A stretch of DNA of 20,639 nt from DASRAJ01 sp039920305. GTDB taxonomy: Bacteria; Bacteroidota; Bacteroidia; Chitinophagales; UBA10324. Under the pieces are notes generated by a model. That model made no database searches, was not told the DNA's origin, and worked only from the letters and a program-made list of their open reading frames with translations. The position numbers and the translations under genes are program-made. Of this stretch, positions 7,555-14,662 are shown piece by piece. Location of the stretch: the NCBI GenBank assembly GCA_039920305.1, contig JBDSEA010000146.1, positions 1 to 20,639 of the forward strand. Reading direction: 5' to 3'. Positions within the stretch are counted from its first letter, which is position 1. Each line of letters begins with the position of its first letter.

Positions 7555-8403
7555 TTACGGGTTTTTAATTTGGTGAATATAGGAATCAATCTGAGCGCTG
7601 AACACAGGATCTTTAACCAGTGTTTTACAGTACTCCAATGACTTTATTGCATCTTCTTTTCTTCCCGCTGCGCGGTATGCTTCTGCAAGATGAAAATATG
7701 CTTCCGCATTAGCGGGATCTGTTTTCGTTAACTTCTCTAAACGGGTAATGGCTTTATCATACTGTCCTGATACCACTGCAAGTCTTCCCAGAATCAAATT
7801 CATCTCCTTATTATCAGGTTCCTTCTGTTCAACATTTTTCAGCAGTAATACACCCTGCATAACCTGACCCATACCATCTATATAACATACTGCCTCACGT
7901 ATGGCATAGGTATTATTGGCAGAATCCATTTTTGTAAGTTTCTGATACACCTTCACTCCCTGCTGCGCTCCAAAAACTTTTGCAATTGAATCGGAAGTGG
8001 TGGGAAATCCTGTATAAAACAGGTCAGCAGATTTCTCAAGGATTTTTTTATCTTCGGTAATACTGCCTGCCTCCTCAAAATATTTACCCGCAACAAGTAC
8101 ATTACCTGTTTTCTCCCATTCTGTACCAAGGGCTGCAAGCATGGCTGCCTTTTCCTTATCACCACGAACTTTTTTTGATTGCAGCTCAAGTGATTCAATG
8201 GAATCACGCTGCGGGTCATTCAAGGTGGCTTTTGCCTTATTCAGAATCAGGGCAAAATCCACGGATGCTGAATTGTTTAGTGGCGCCGTGCCAACAGGCA
8301 TTTCAGCACTGGGCTGCAGTGGTTTTTTTGTTACGCCAAACTGGAAGAGCACAAACACCAGTAACACCCCTGCAATAAATAAAATTACCTGCTTAATTCT
8401 CAA
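7555..8403 (-). CDS. Membrane-anchored tetratricopeptide-repeat protein
   Basis: This 282-residue protein has one N-terminal hydrophobic segment (residues 5-23, VILFIAGVLLVFVLFQFGV) that would anchor it in the inner membrane or act as an uncleaved signal, with the rest presumably on the far side. The C-terminal half carries at least two clear TPR units: NLILGRLAVVSGQYDKAITRLEKL, then DPANAEAYFHLAEAYRAAGRKEDAIKSLEYCK, the latter with the canonical W/Y-LG-Y-A-F-A-P spacing. The TPR region is likely a protein-interaction scaffold; no partner is evident. The only reasonable start is TTG at 8403, five bases after the HU stop, since no in-frame ATG exists upstream. Its stop is two bases before the ribosomal peptide start. 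The HU-TPR-small peptide-RNase E/G order recurs in Bacteroidota as far as I recall; the function is unknown. Confidence 0.85.
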   Translation of the reverse strand: MRIKQVILFIAGVLLVFVLFQFGVTKKPLQPSAEMPVGTAPLNNSASVDFALILNKAKATLNDPQRDSIESLELQSKKVRGDKEKAAMLAALGTEWEKTGNVLVAGKYFEEAGSITEDKKILEKSADLFYTGFPTTSDSIAKVFGAQQGVKVYQKLTKMDSANNTYAIREAVCYIDGMGQVMQGVLLLKNVEQKEPDNKEMNLILGRLAVVSGQYDKAITRLEKLTKTDPANAEAYFHLAEAYRAAGRKEDAIKSLEYCKTLVKDPVFSAQIDSYIHQIKNP

Positions 8404-8408
8404 GAAAA

Positions 8409-8702
8409 TTATTTTTGGGAGGGAGTTGAATTTTTCACCTTGCTCATGAAGGTTTTTGCAGGCTTAAAAGCCGGAATATAGTGCTCAGGGATAATAATTG
8501 CTTCATTGCGTGAAATGATTCTTCCCATTTTCTGGCGCCGCTTTTTTCTGGTAAAGCTTCCAAAGCCACGAACATATACGTTCTCACCGTTTTTAAGAGA
8601 TTCTTTCACTTCTTTAAAAAAAGATTCCAAAGTTACCAGTACATCAACCTTTGCGATGCCTGTCTTATCTGAAATTCTATCAACCAAATCAGCCTTTCTC
8701 AT
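8409..8702 (-). CDS. HU/IHF-family DNA-binding protein
   Basis: This 97-residue histone-like protein bends and compacts DNA as a dimer. It begins MRKADLVDRISDKTGIAK, the normal HU helix-turn-helix start. It contains the core VYVRGFGSFTRKKRRQKMGR and then the DNA-binding arm in the Bacteroidota variant form ISRNEAIIIPEHYIPAFKPAKTF, where classical HU has GRNP-type residues around an intercalating Pro. The tail KVKNSTPSQK is short and polar. Length and motifs match the family fully. It starts at an ATG and is divergent from mutY with 140 bases between start codons; it is followed after five bases by the TPR gene, so the two are probably cotranscribed. It could be called HU or an IHF-like subunit; sequence alone does not decide. 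Confidence 0.95.
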   Translation of the reverse strand: MRKADLVDRISDKTGIAKVDVLVTLESFFKEVKESLKNGENVYVRGFGSFTRKKRRQKMGRIISRNEAIIIPEHYIPAFKPAKTFMSKVKNSTPSQK

Positions 8703-8842
8703 TCTATATCTTATTTATCCCTCATATGCATTTCAAATAGACAATCAGGATTGCAACAAAGGTCGCAAATAAATTTGTTCCATCCAGTTCTCTGTTCATT
8801 CGCACTCATATTACTTTGCGGTTTAGGTATGGGTCGCTGTTA

Positions 8843-9907
8843 ATGCATATAAAAACTTCATTCTCAAAAAAGCTACTGGATTGGCATGCCATCAATCCAA
8901 GGGATTTACCCTGGAAGGAAACCCGGGATCCATACAAGACCTGGCTGTCAGAAATAATTCTTCAGCAAACCAAGGTTGAGCAGGGAACTCCGTATTATGA
9001 AAAGCTCGTAAGGCTTTTTCCAACGGTACATCACCTTGCCGATGCAACCGAAGATGAGGTGATGAAGGCATGGCAGGGCCTGGGTTATTATACGCGTGCA
9101 AGAAATCTACATCAAGCATCGAAGCAGATCGTCAATGAATTTGGAGGAATATTTCCTTCCAGGCATGATCAGATTCTAAAACTCAAAGGAGTGGGCTCTT
9201 ACACCGCGGCTGCAATTGCTTCATTCGCCTTTGATCAGCCACATGCGGTGATGGATGGAAATGTATTTCGTGTTTTAGCGCGAACATTCGGAATAGATAA
9301 ACCCATTGATTCTATAGAAGGAAAAAAAATCTTTAGGAATCTTGCCGAAGACCTTCTTGATAAAAAAAATCCGGCCGCCTACAATCAGGCCATCATGAAT
9401 TTCGGTTCTGCCATCTGTACTCCGGCAAATCCTTTGTGCCATATCTGCTGCTTCAGAAAAGCATGCTATGCCTTCAATCATCAAATGATTTCTCAACTTC
9501 CAAGAAAGGAAAAGAAGATATCGGTTCGCAGCAGATGGTTTAATTTCCTATTTCTGGAAGATAGGGACGACATCATTATTGAAAAGAGAACTGGAAAAGA
9601 TATCTGGAAAAGCCTGTTTCAATTTCCCATGATTGAAACAACCGGTTTTGCGGACGCAAGCGATGCAATGGAAAATTCGCCCTACAAAAAGGTTTTCAGC
9701 GCCATTGATTTGAAAATCACCGGTGTTTCTCCAATAATCGAACACAGGCTCACGCATCAAAAAATAATGGCTCAATTTATTCACTTTTCTCTTCCGCATG
9801 AGAAAATTAAGTTACCTCTGCAATGGAAAATTGTAAAGAAGAGTGAAATCGAAAATTTCGGGTTTCCAAAATTAATTGCAGACTATTGTAAAAAGTTTAT
9901 ACATTAG
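8843..9907 (+). CDS. mutY: A/G-specific adenine DNA glycosylase MutY
   Basis: MutY removes adenine mispaired with 8-oxoguanine, preventing G:C to T:A mutations. From the ATG at 8843 (354 residues), key residues fall at the same numbers as in E. coli MutY: catalytic E37 (WLSEIILQQT), D138 (AVMDGNV), and the 4Fe-4S cysteines C192, C199, C202 and C208 in the C-x6-C-x2-C-x5-C pattern. This supports rejecting the more upstream TTG at 8816. The helix-hairpin-helix LKGVGSYTAAAIA is at 114-126. The C-terminal NUDIX-like domain that recognises 8-oxoG spans about 230-354, with a rather divergent sequence but the expected LTHQKI motif. It ends in TAG. It is followed 35 bases later by ssb, then gldE and gldD, a characteristic Bacteroidota order. 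Cytosolic DNA repair; identification is secure. Confidence 0.97.
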   Translation: MHIKTSFSKKLLDWHAINPRDLPWKETRDPYKTWLSEIILQQTKVEQGTPYYEKLVRLFPTVHHLADATEDEVMKAWQGLGYYTRARNLHQASKQIVNEFGGIFPSRHDQILKLKGVGSYTAAAIASFAFDQPHAVMDGNVFRVLARTFGIDKPIDSIEGKKIFRNLAEDLLDKKNPAAYNQAIMNFGSAICTPANPLCHICCFRKACYAFNHQMISQLPRKEKKISVRSRWFNFLFLEDRDDIIIEKRTGKDIWKSLFQFPMIETTGFADASDAMENSPYKKVFSAIDLKITGVSPIIEHRLTHQKIMAQFIHFSLPHEKIKLPLQWKIVKKSEIENFGFPKLIADYCKKFIH

Positions 9908-9942
9908 AGTCCTCATTATTAATTAACCTAAACCTAAAAACC

Positions 9943-10380
9943 ATGCGAGGAATAAACAAAGTTATTTTAATTGGTAACCTGGGTAAAGACCCCGAAATTC
10001 AACGGCTTGAAAGCGGTGCAATGGTTGCACGTTTCAGTGTAGCTACTACCGAAGTTTACAAAGACAAAAGCGGTAATCGCGCAGAGCAAACCGAATGGCA
10101 CAACATTTCAGTCTGGAATAAGCAGGCGGAAATTGCTGAGAAGTATTTGAAGAAAGGCAGCGGAGTTTATATAGAAGGGAAAATCCGCACCCGTGATTAC
10201 ACTGATAAAAGCGGGCAGCAAAAGAGGGCAGTTGATATTCTTTGTGACCGCTTCTCAATGCTTGACCGCAAGGGAGACGGCGCCGCAACTTCCCCATCTT
10301 CATCCTCTTCAGCTGCAATAAAAGGCCCTGACAATTCCGACCTGATTGATGAAGAGCCATTGGATGACCTTCCCTTTTAA
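9943..10380 (+). CDS. ssb: Single-stranded DNA-binding protein
   Basis: This 145-residue SSB binds and protects single-stranded DNA and recruits repair and replication enzymes. The N-terminal OB fold spans residues 1-110 and begins MRGINKVILIGNLGKDPE, with TEWHNISVWNKQAEIAEKYLKKGS and VYIEGKIRTRDYTDKSG as expected. A Ser-rich flexible linker (about 115-128) leads to the acidic tip EEPLDDLPF, the protein-interaction peptide seen in nearly all bacterial SSBs. The start ATG is 35 bases after mutY, and the stop is doubled (TAATAA). Its location between mutY and gldE is typical for Bacteroidota. Full length, no anomalies. Confidence 0.97.
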   Translation: MRGINKVILIGNLGKDPEIQRLESGAMVARFSVATTEVYKDKSGNRAEQTEWHNISVWNKQAEIAEKYLKKGSGVYIEGKIRTRDYTDKSGQQKRAVDILCDRFSMLDRKGDGAATSPSSSSSAAIKGPDNSDLIDEEPLDDLPF

Positions 10381-10381
10381 T

Positions 10382-10405
10382 AAGCCACATTAATGATGGC
10401 TTTTG
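10382..10405 (+). terminator. Small hairpin after ssb (weak terminator candidate)
   Basis: AAGCCA (10382-10387) and TGGCTT (10397-10402) form a 6-bp stem directly after the ssb stop codons, followed by TTTG. The loop contains the palindrome CATTAATG. The T run is short, so read-through into gldE is likely even if it terminates partially. Confidence 0.35.
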
Positions 10406-10448
10406 AATTAATGTTTGCGCGAAGCAGCTAACTTCGCTGTATAAACTT

Positions 10449-10643
10449 TTGCGTTTGGGAATATCAGCTTCGGTACATTATTTTCTTGTTTGCAACATTG
10501 ACCTGCTCCTTATTTCCTCTCTTAGCGCAGAGGTTCTGGTTTTTATTTCAAGCATCATCATTTTACTGCTGAGCAGTTTTCTGATTTCAGGAGGTGAGCA
10601 TGCTTTATTTTCCATTACACCCAGTGAGCTGAATCAACTGTAG
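10449..10643 (+). pseudogene. gldE: N-terminal piece of gldE, ended by in-frame TAG
   Basis: This stretch encodes a transmembrane segment (VLVFISSIIILLLSSFLIS) running into SGGEHALFSITPSELNQL and then TAG at 10641-10643. The pattern matches the beginning of the CNNM/DUF21 membrane domain of GldE and CorC-like proteins (family form LISGSE.AFFSL.P..L). It is in the same frame as the main downstream gldE reading frame. The 19 codons between the stop and the first usable start there (10644-10700) also read as homologous protein (FKYIQYLIVRPRH, leading into LLVLVKM). The gene is therefore a single ancestral reading frame broken by one nonsense codon, not a frameshift. No in-frame ATG exists; TTG at 10449 or 10455 would have to start it, after an upstream stop at 10404-10406. 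A sequencing error, a true mutation or suppression cannot be told apart here. Confidence 0.65.
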
Positions 10644-10700
10644 AGGAATTCACCGCTCATATTTAAATATATTCAGTACCTTATTGTACGCCCCCGTCAT

Positions 10701-11810
10701 TTGCTTGTGCTTGTTAAAATGCTGCAGATGATTATTAATGTGACCATCCTTTTCCTGGCAGCGAAGTTAGGCGTGCATTTATTTCATGGCTCATCATTTT
10801 CCTGGCTCGGGTATGTGATAGAGATCATTGTATTTATTCTATTACTCCTGATGTTCCAGGAAATTATTCCTAAATATTTCGGAGGGAAGAACAATTTACT
10901 CTGGGCAAAATGGATGGGAGCCCCCATGTACCTGCTTAGCAACCTTCTTTACCCCATTGTACAGTTTACCATCCAGTCTTCGGGATTGATTGAAAAGAGG
11001 TTTGAAAGATCAAACGAGGGTAATGAGGAAGAGGTAATGCACAAGCCTGAAGAGCAGCTTGCTGAAGAAAGCAACGATACCCAGGATACATCATTGCTGA
11101 AGGGGATGCTGAAATTCAGAACTATTAATGTGCGGCAGGTGATGCGCTCCAGGCTGGATATGGTTTGCGTACAAAAAAAAATATCCCTTGATCAATTGCT
11201 TCAGATCATTCGTGAGGCGAGGTATTCGAGGCTTCCCGTTTACATTGATTCGATGGATAAGATCGAAGGCATCCTTTATTCAAAAGATTTACTTACCTTT
11301 TTGCAGGAGGAAAAAGACCGGAACTGGCAGGCATTGATCCGTCCCGTTTATTTTGTTCCTGAAGGGCAAAAAATTTCTGAGTTATTGGTTGAGTTACAGC
11401 AGCAGCAAATGCACCTCGCTATAGTGATTGATGAATATGGAAGAACAGCAGGATTGGTAACTCTCGAGGATATTCTTGAGGAGATCATCGGGGAAATTCG
11501 CGATGAAACCGATGAGCGAATTGAAGTAGAGTTCACCAGGTTAGATGAAAATAATTTTATCCTGGAAGGTAAAACTCCCATTAATGATTTTTGCCGGATC
11601 GTTGGAGTACCAGAAAACTTCTTTGATGATGTGCGGGAGCAGGCTGATTCACTTGGCGGATTGTTGCAGGAAATCAGTGGTAATATTCCTGATGAAAATG
11701 AGACGATTGAATACGATGGATACGTTTTCACTGTTCTATCACTGGTAAATTACAGAATCAAAAAGGTTAAGGTAACCAGGCCCCAGCCTGTTCAGGCATC
11801 AGATGAATAA
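10701..11810 (+). CDS. gldE: Gliding motility-associated protein GldE (main open part)
   Basis: GldE is an inner-membrane, HlyC/CorC-like protein needed for gliding in Flavobacterium and found across Bacteroidota. This open part is 369 residues. It carries the rest of the CNNM/DUF21 membrane domain (hydrophobic stretches near residues 9-22 and 31-51, then FQEIIPKYFGGKNNLLWAKW and PMYLLSNLLYPIVQ) and an acidic linker around 100-130. A CBS pair follows (FRTINVRQVMRSR, RYSRLPVYIDSMDKIEGILYSKDLL, then HLAIVIDEYGRTAGLVTLEDILEEIIGEI), and finally a CorC_HlyC domain (ILEGKTPINDFCRIVG...DSLGGLL). The first possible start is TTG at 10701, with an ATG at 10719. Neither restores the first transmembrane helix, which lies upstream behind an in-frame TAG. 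The 3' end overlaps gldD by 8 bases. Translation from here would give an N-terminally truncated protein. Confidence 0.88.
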   Translation: MLVLVKMLQMIINVTILFLAAKLGVHLFHGSSFSWLGYVIEIIVFILLLLMFQEIIPKYFGGKNNLLWAKWMGAPMYLLSNLLYPIVQFTIQSSGLIEKRFERSNEGNEEEVMHKPEEQLAEESNDTQDTSLLKGMLKFRTINVRQVMRSRLDMVCVQKKISLDQLLQIIREARYSRLPVYIDSMDKIEGILYSKDLLTFLQEEKDRNWQALIRPVYFVPEGQKISELLVELQQQQMHLAIVIDEYGRTAGLVTLEDILEEIIGEIRDETDERIEVEFTRLDENNFILEGKTPINDFCRIVGVPENFFDDVREQADSLGGLLQEISGNIPDENETIEYDGYVFTVLSLVNYRIKKVKVTRPQPVQASDE

Positions 11811-12429
11811 TAGAAAAAATTATTTTTCGGCGGGGATTTCTTTTTTCCCCTCAGTTGCACTGGTTATTTTAGTATTCTGCTTTACTGCAAATTGCAATTC
11901 CTCTTACACTCCGAAGCCGCGGGGTTATTTCAAAATTGTTTTTCCGGAAAAAAGCTATCAGCATTTTGATAATGGCGTATGTCCCTTTGAATTTGAGTTT
12001 CCGAAATACGGCCTCATCAATAGTGACACAGTATTTCTTGATACAGTACCGGATAATGAATGCTGGTTCAACATCACGTTCCCGTCACTCAACGGAAATC
12101 TTTACCTGAGCTACAAGCAAATAGATGAAAAACATTCCCTTGACAGACTCATTAGTGATTCACATGAGCTTACTTTTAAGCACACTGTGAAAGCAGATTT
12201 TATTGATGAAAATATTCTTCAAACCCCCGGCCATGTTTCAGGGATTTTATTTGATGTTGGCGGGAATGCCGCCTCAGCACTGCAGTTTTATGTGACTGAC
12301 AGCTCAAAGCATTTTCTCAGAGGGTCGCTCTATTTCTATAATACACCGAATGCGGATTCAATAGCACCGGTACTTCAGTTTCTCCGGCCGGATGTGCTGC
12401 ATTTGATTTCGACACTGAAATGGAAATAA
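11803..12429 (+). CDS. gldD: Gliding motility lipoprotein GldD
   Basis: GldD is a lipoprotein required for gliding motility in Flavobacterium and linked genetically to GldE. This 208-residue protein has an N-terminal hydrophobic segment (residues 12-29) ending in a candidate lipidated Cys, C31 (FTANC). The residue before Cys is Asn, unusual for a lipobox, so the exact acceptor (C31 rather than C26) is inferred. Directly after it comes the family hallmark TPKPRGYFKIVFPEKSYQHF, then CPFEFEFPKYG, CWFNITFPSLNG, YLSYKQI, and a C-terminal GNAASALQFYVTDSSKHFLRGSLYFYN with PVLQFLRPDVLHLI, all recognisable GldD motifs. The start ATG lies inside the end of gldE (8-base overlap), implying translational coupling. 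The gene is intact even though gldE upstream is interrupted. Confidence 0.93.
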   Translation: MNNRKNYFSAGISFFPSVALVILVFCFTANCNSSYTPKPRGYFKIVFPEKSYQHFDNGVCPFEFEFPKYGLINSDTVFLDTVPDNECWFNITFPSLNGNLYLSYKQIDEKHSLDRLISDSHELTFKHTVKADFIDENILQTPGHVSGILFDVGGNAASALQFYVTDSSKHFLRGSLYFYNTPNADSIAPVLQFLRPDVLHLISTLKWK

Positions 12430-12442
12430 TACGGCTTATGCT

Positions 12443-12458
12443 CTGTAACCAGTTACAG
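12443..12458. repeat. Perfect inverted repeat between convergent gldD and LytTR genes
   Basis: CTGTAAC-CA-GTTACAG is a 7-bp perfect palindrome with a 2-base centre in the 59-base gap between two converging genes. There is no T run on either side, so a classical intrinsic terminator is not supported. It may still form a transcript-end hairpin. Confidence 0.35.
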
Positions 12459-12488
12459 TAAAGAATATTGCCCGATTTATATTGGCAC

Positions 12489-13232
12489 TCAAACTCCTAA
12501 AACCTTCTTCAGTCTTGCATAGCCACTTCTGCTCACCGTAATCTGCTTGCCTGATCTCAGGACAGCCAGATGACTTTCTTTTTCATATGCTTCAATACGG
12601 GTTACCTGCTGAATATTCACAATGTAAGACCGGTGTGTGCGCACGAACTGATGAGGATCGAGGCTATTTTCAAAAAATTGCATGGTCTTATTTTTCAGAA
12701 ATGCACCTTCCGGTGTTACCACATTCACATAGTCATCGGCGGCTTCCAGGTAATGAACATCGTGCAACGGAATGATTTTAATTTTATTCCCGATCCTGAC
12801 TACTATGCGCTGATTTTGGGAGGGCAATTGAGAAGTGGCAGCCAGGAGTGGCCCGGGTAATTTGCTTACCGGGCCATTTTCATTATGATTAAGGAATTTT
12901 TTCACAGCACCTGCAAACCTTTCCCTGCTGAATGGCTTAAGCAGGTAATCTACTGCACTGGATTCGAATGCGCGGATGGCAAACTCATCGTAGGCTGTTG
13001 TAAAAATTATGGCGGGCGGTTTATCAATTAGCTCCAGCATTTCAAAGCCATTGATCTTAGGCATCTGGATATCGAGAAAAATCAGATCGGGCCTGTCATC
13101 AAGCAGGGACTTAAGCCCTTCAAATCCGTCATTACATTCGCGTGTAATTTCAATTTGAGGAAATAGTTGCAGGAATTCCCTGACTACAGATCTGGCCAGT
13201 GGCTCATCATCTATTATGATTGCTTTAATCAT
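12489..13232 (-). CDS. LytTR-family response regulator
   Basis: This 247-residue two-component regulator has an N-terminal receiver domain: acidic pocket D8-D9, phosphoacceptor D54 (DLIFLDIQMPKINGFEM), T78/T79 and K99 (YLLKPF). A C-terminal LytTR DNA-binding domain spans about residues 142-245 (IKIIPLHDVHYLEAADDYVNV, then FVRTHRSYIVNIQQVTRIE, then ITVSRSGYARLKKVL), which is the AlgR/AgrA/LytR type. The start is ATG. It lies 72 bases downstream of a LytS/YehU-type kinase on the same strand, its probable cognate. It presumably binds short direct repeats in target promoters, possibly upstream of the LiaF-like gene, though that is inference. All catalytic positions are intact. Confidence 0.95.
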   Translation of the reverse strand: MIKAIIIDDEPLARSVVREFLQLFPQIEITRECNDGFEGLKSLLDDRPDLIFLDIQMPKINGFEMLELIDKPPAIIFTTAYDEFAIRAFESSAVDYLLKPFSRERFAGAVKKFLNHNENGPVSKLPGPLLAATSQLPSQNQRIVVRIGNKIKIIPLHDVHYLEAADDYVNVVTPEGAFLKNKTMQFFENSLDPHQFVRTHRSYIVNIQQVTRIEAYEKESHLAVLRSGKQITVSRSGYARLKKVLGV

Positions 13233-13304
13233 CCGGTAACAAATTAACTATTATCAATGTGACTTTAACAGGTTATGGCACATGTGTTTTTTACAGAACA
13301 GATT

Positions 13305-14333
13305 TTATTGCGGGATAAGAATTTTAGCAGTGAAAATATTTTCGGAAGAGGATAACTGCAGCAGGTCATTTCTTCCGAATAACAGATACAACCTCCGCTT
13401 AACTGAAGTCAATCCGAATCCTGTGCCGCTGTTTGCTCCTGCTGTTTGCTCATCAAAGGGATTTTGCACAATGATGTGGAGCTGATTATTCCCGCAAGTT
13501 GCATGAATGCGAATCATTACCTCACCTGTTGTATCATACAGCCCGAACTTAATGGCATTCTCAACTATGGGTTGCAGGAGCAGCGCAGGCAACTTCATGG
13601 TGCGGCAATTTTCATCAGATATAATTTCAGTGATGAGGCGGTGACCAAAACGCACTTTTTCTATTTCAAGATAAAGCTCCAGGTGATGTATCTCTTCATT
13701 AAGATTCACTAACTGGTCTTCCGTCTTTATGGTACCCCTCAAAAATTCAGACAGCCGCAACACCATATCTTTTGCCCGTTCCGGTTGCGATGAGATCAAC
13801 GCATTGATGGAGTTCAGGCTGTTAAATAAAAAATGCGGCTGAAGCTGTTGCCGCAATTGGAACAGTTCCGCATCACGACTGAGTTTTTCAGCATCAGCTT
13901 TTCGCTGTTTATCTATTTCATTGATTTGCATTCGGGACCACAGCAGTGTAATCAGCGCCATGACGCCCGTAATAAGAAAGGAAATAGTGAACCGGACTAT
14001 AAACGATCGCTGCAGAAAAACTGAATATGCTTCATCATTCAAAAATATCCCGAGCACGTAATGAGTTATCAGCAAGCAGGCACCTGCAAGAGTAACACAC
14101 CAGAAAATGATATAAACTACCTGGTTCTGCCGGGGATAATAAAAGCGCAGCCCGGTTGCAACTGCAATACAGGCAAGGGCAAGGATGAGATTGGAAACCG
14201 CGCTATCAATGATTGCGGATTGAAGCGGCTGGCCAAGCAAGAAAATAAATTGTGCATGTGCAATAGTCAGCACCAGCATGCATCCTGTAAATATCCACCG
14301 GTATTGATTGACTGAAAGCAGGGAAGAAGTCAC
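13305..14333 (-). CDS. LytS/YehU-type sensor histidine kinase
   Basis: This 342-residue membrane kinase belongs to the His_kinase (PF06580) type paired with LytTR regulators. Four hydrophobic segments lie near residues 13-33, 40-62, 72-95 and 111-132, so the sensor is within or near the membrane with no large periplasmic domain. A charged coiled-coil stretch (138-160) leads to the dimerisation and phosphorylation site LRQQLQPHFLFNSLNSI, with H167 the phosphoacceptor. The ATP-binding domain has the N box LLQPIVENAIKFGLYD and the G box GTGFGLTSVKRRLYLLFG. The start is GTG at 14333, because an in-frame stop lies 18 bases upstream; the next alternative is the ATG at codon 19, inside TM1. It lies between the LiaF-like gene and the response regulator on the same strand. 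Confidence 0.93.
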   Translation of the reverse strand: MTSSLLSVNQYRWIFTGCMLVLTIAHAQFIFLLGQPLQSAIIDSAVSNLILALACIAVATGLRFYYPRQNQVVYIIFWCVTLAGACLLITHYVLGIFLNDEAYSVFLQRSFIVRFTISFLITGVMALITLLWSRMQINEIDKQRKADAEKLSRDAELFQLRQQLQPHFLFNSLNSINALISSQPERAKDMVLRLSEFLRGTIKTEDQLVNLNEEIHHLELYLEIEKVRFGHRLITEIISDENCRTMKLPALLLQPIVENAIKFGLYDTTGEVMIRIHATCGNNQLHIIVQNPFDEQTAGANSGTGFGLTSVKRRLYLLFGRNDLLQLSSSENIFTAKILIPQ

Positions 14334-14662
14334 GCTAAAGCAATTAAATTAATTTCAGCAATGCCGGGTATCAATCCTATGCAGTTTTGCTGACTGCCTT
14401 TGAATCAATTCGATTTGGCTATCTGCATCAGGATGCTCTTCAATTTGCGAAAAAATTTCTGCGCCATCTGAAAGGTCCCCCGCTTGTATAATTCCGTAAC
14501 TGCTATAAATTCCCATTTTACAGTTTGCTGCTTATTATTCAAAAAGCAATCCTGCTGATCCTCGCCTATTTAGAATTTGATTCGTTGTTCATTTGCCTAT
14601 ATCTTTAGCTTCTCTTCAGCTCAGAGCTACACAAACCGTTGCTCCAGCCATACAGCTCACTG
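14334..14662 (-). other. 329-base gap between LiaF-like gene and kinase gene; two small competing ORFs, none recognised
   Basis: This stretch has no recognised gene. On the minus strand, 14355-14516 could encode 53 residues from an ATG (MGIYSSYGIIQAGDLS...), and 14405-14542 could encode 45 residues from a TTG (LNNKQQTVKWEFIAVTE...) in another frame. The second reads more protein-like (KWEFIAVTELYKRGTFQMAQ, amphipathic and charged), but I cannot place it in any family. They overlap, so at most one is likely real. No terminator with a clear T run and no strong TAnnTTTG element was seen, leaving open whether the kinase is transcribed from the LiaF promoter or its own. Confidence 0.4.

Noticed and set aside
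8816..8842. Upstream TTG start for mutY
   Set aside because: With the ATG at 8843 all catalytic and Fe-S residues fall at E. coli numbering; the extra nine residues are not expected.
10641..10643. TAG recoded as a sense codon in this organism
   Set aside because: mutY ends in TAG at the expected length, reading through adds only four residues before TAA, and no other conserved gene here has an internal TAG.
10643..10701. Frameshift in gldE
   Set aside because: The parts before and after the stop are in the same frame (252 bases apart between starts), so only a nonsense codon is involved.
11348..11731. 127-residue minus-strand frame inside gldE
   Set aside because: Ser/Ile-rich low-information translation antisense to conserved CBS and CorC_HlyC domains.
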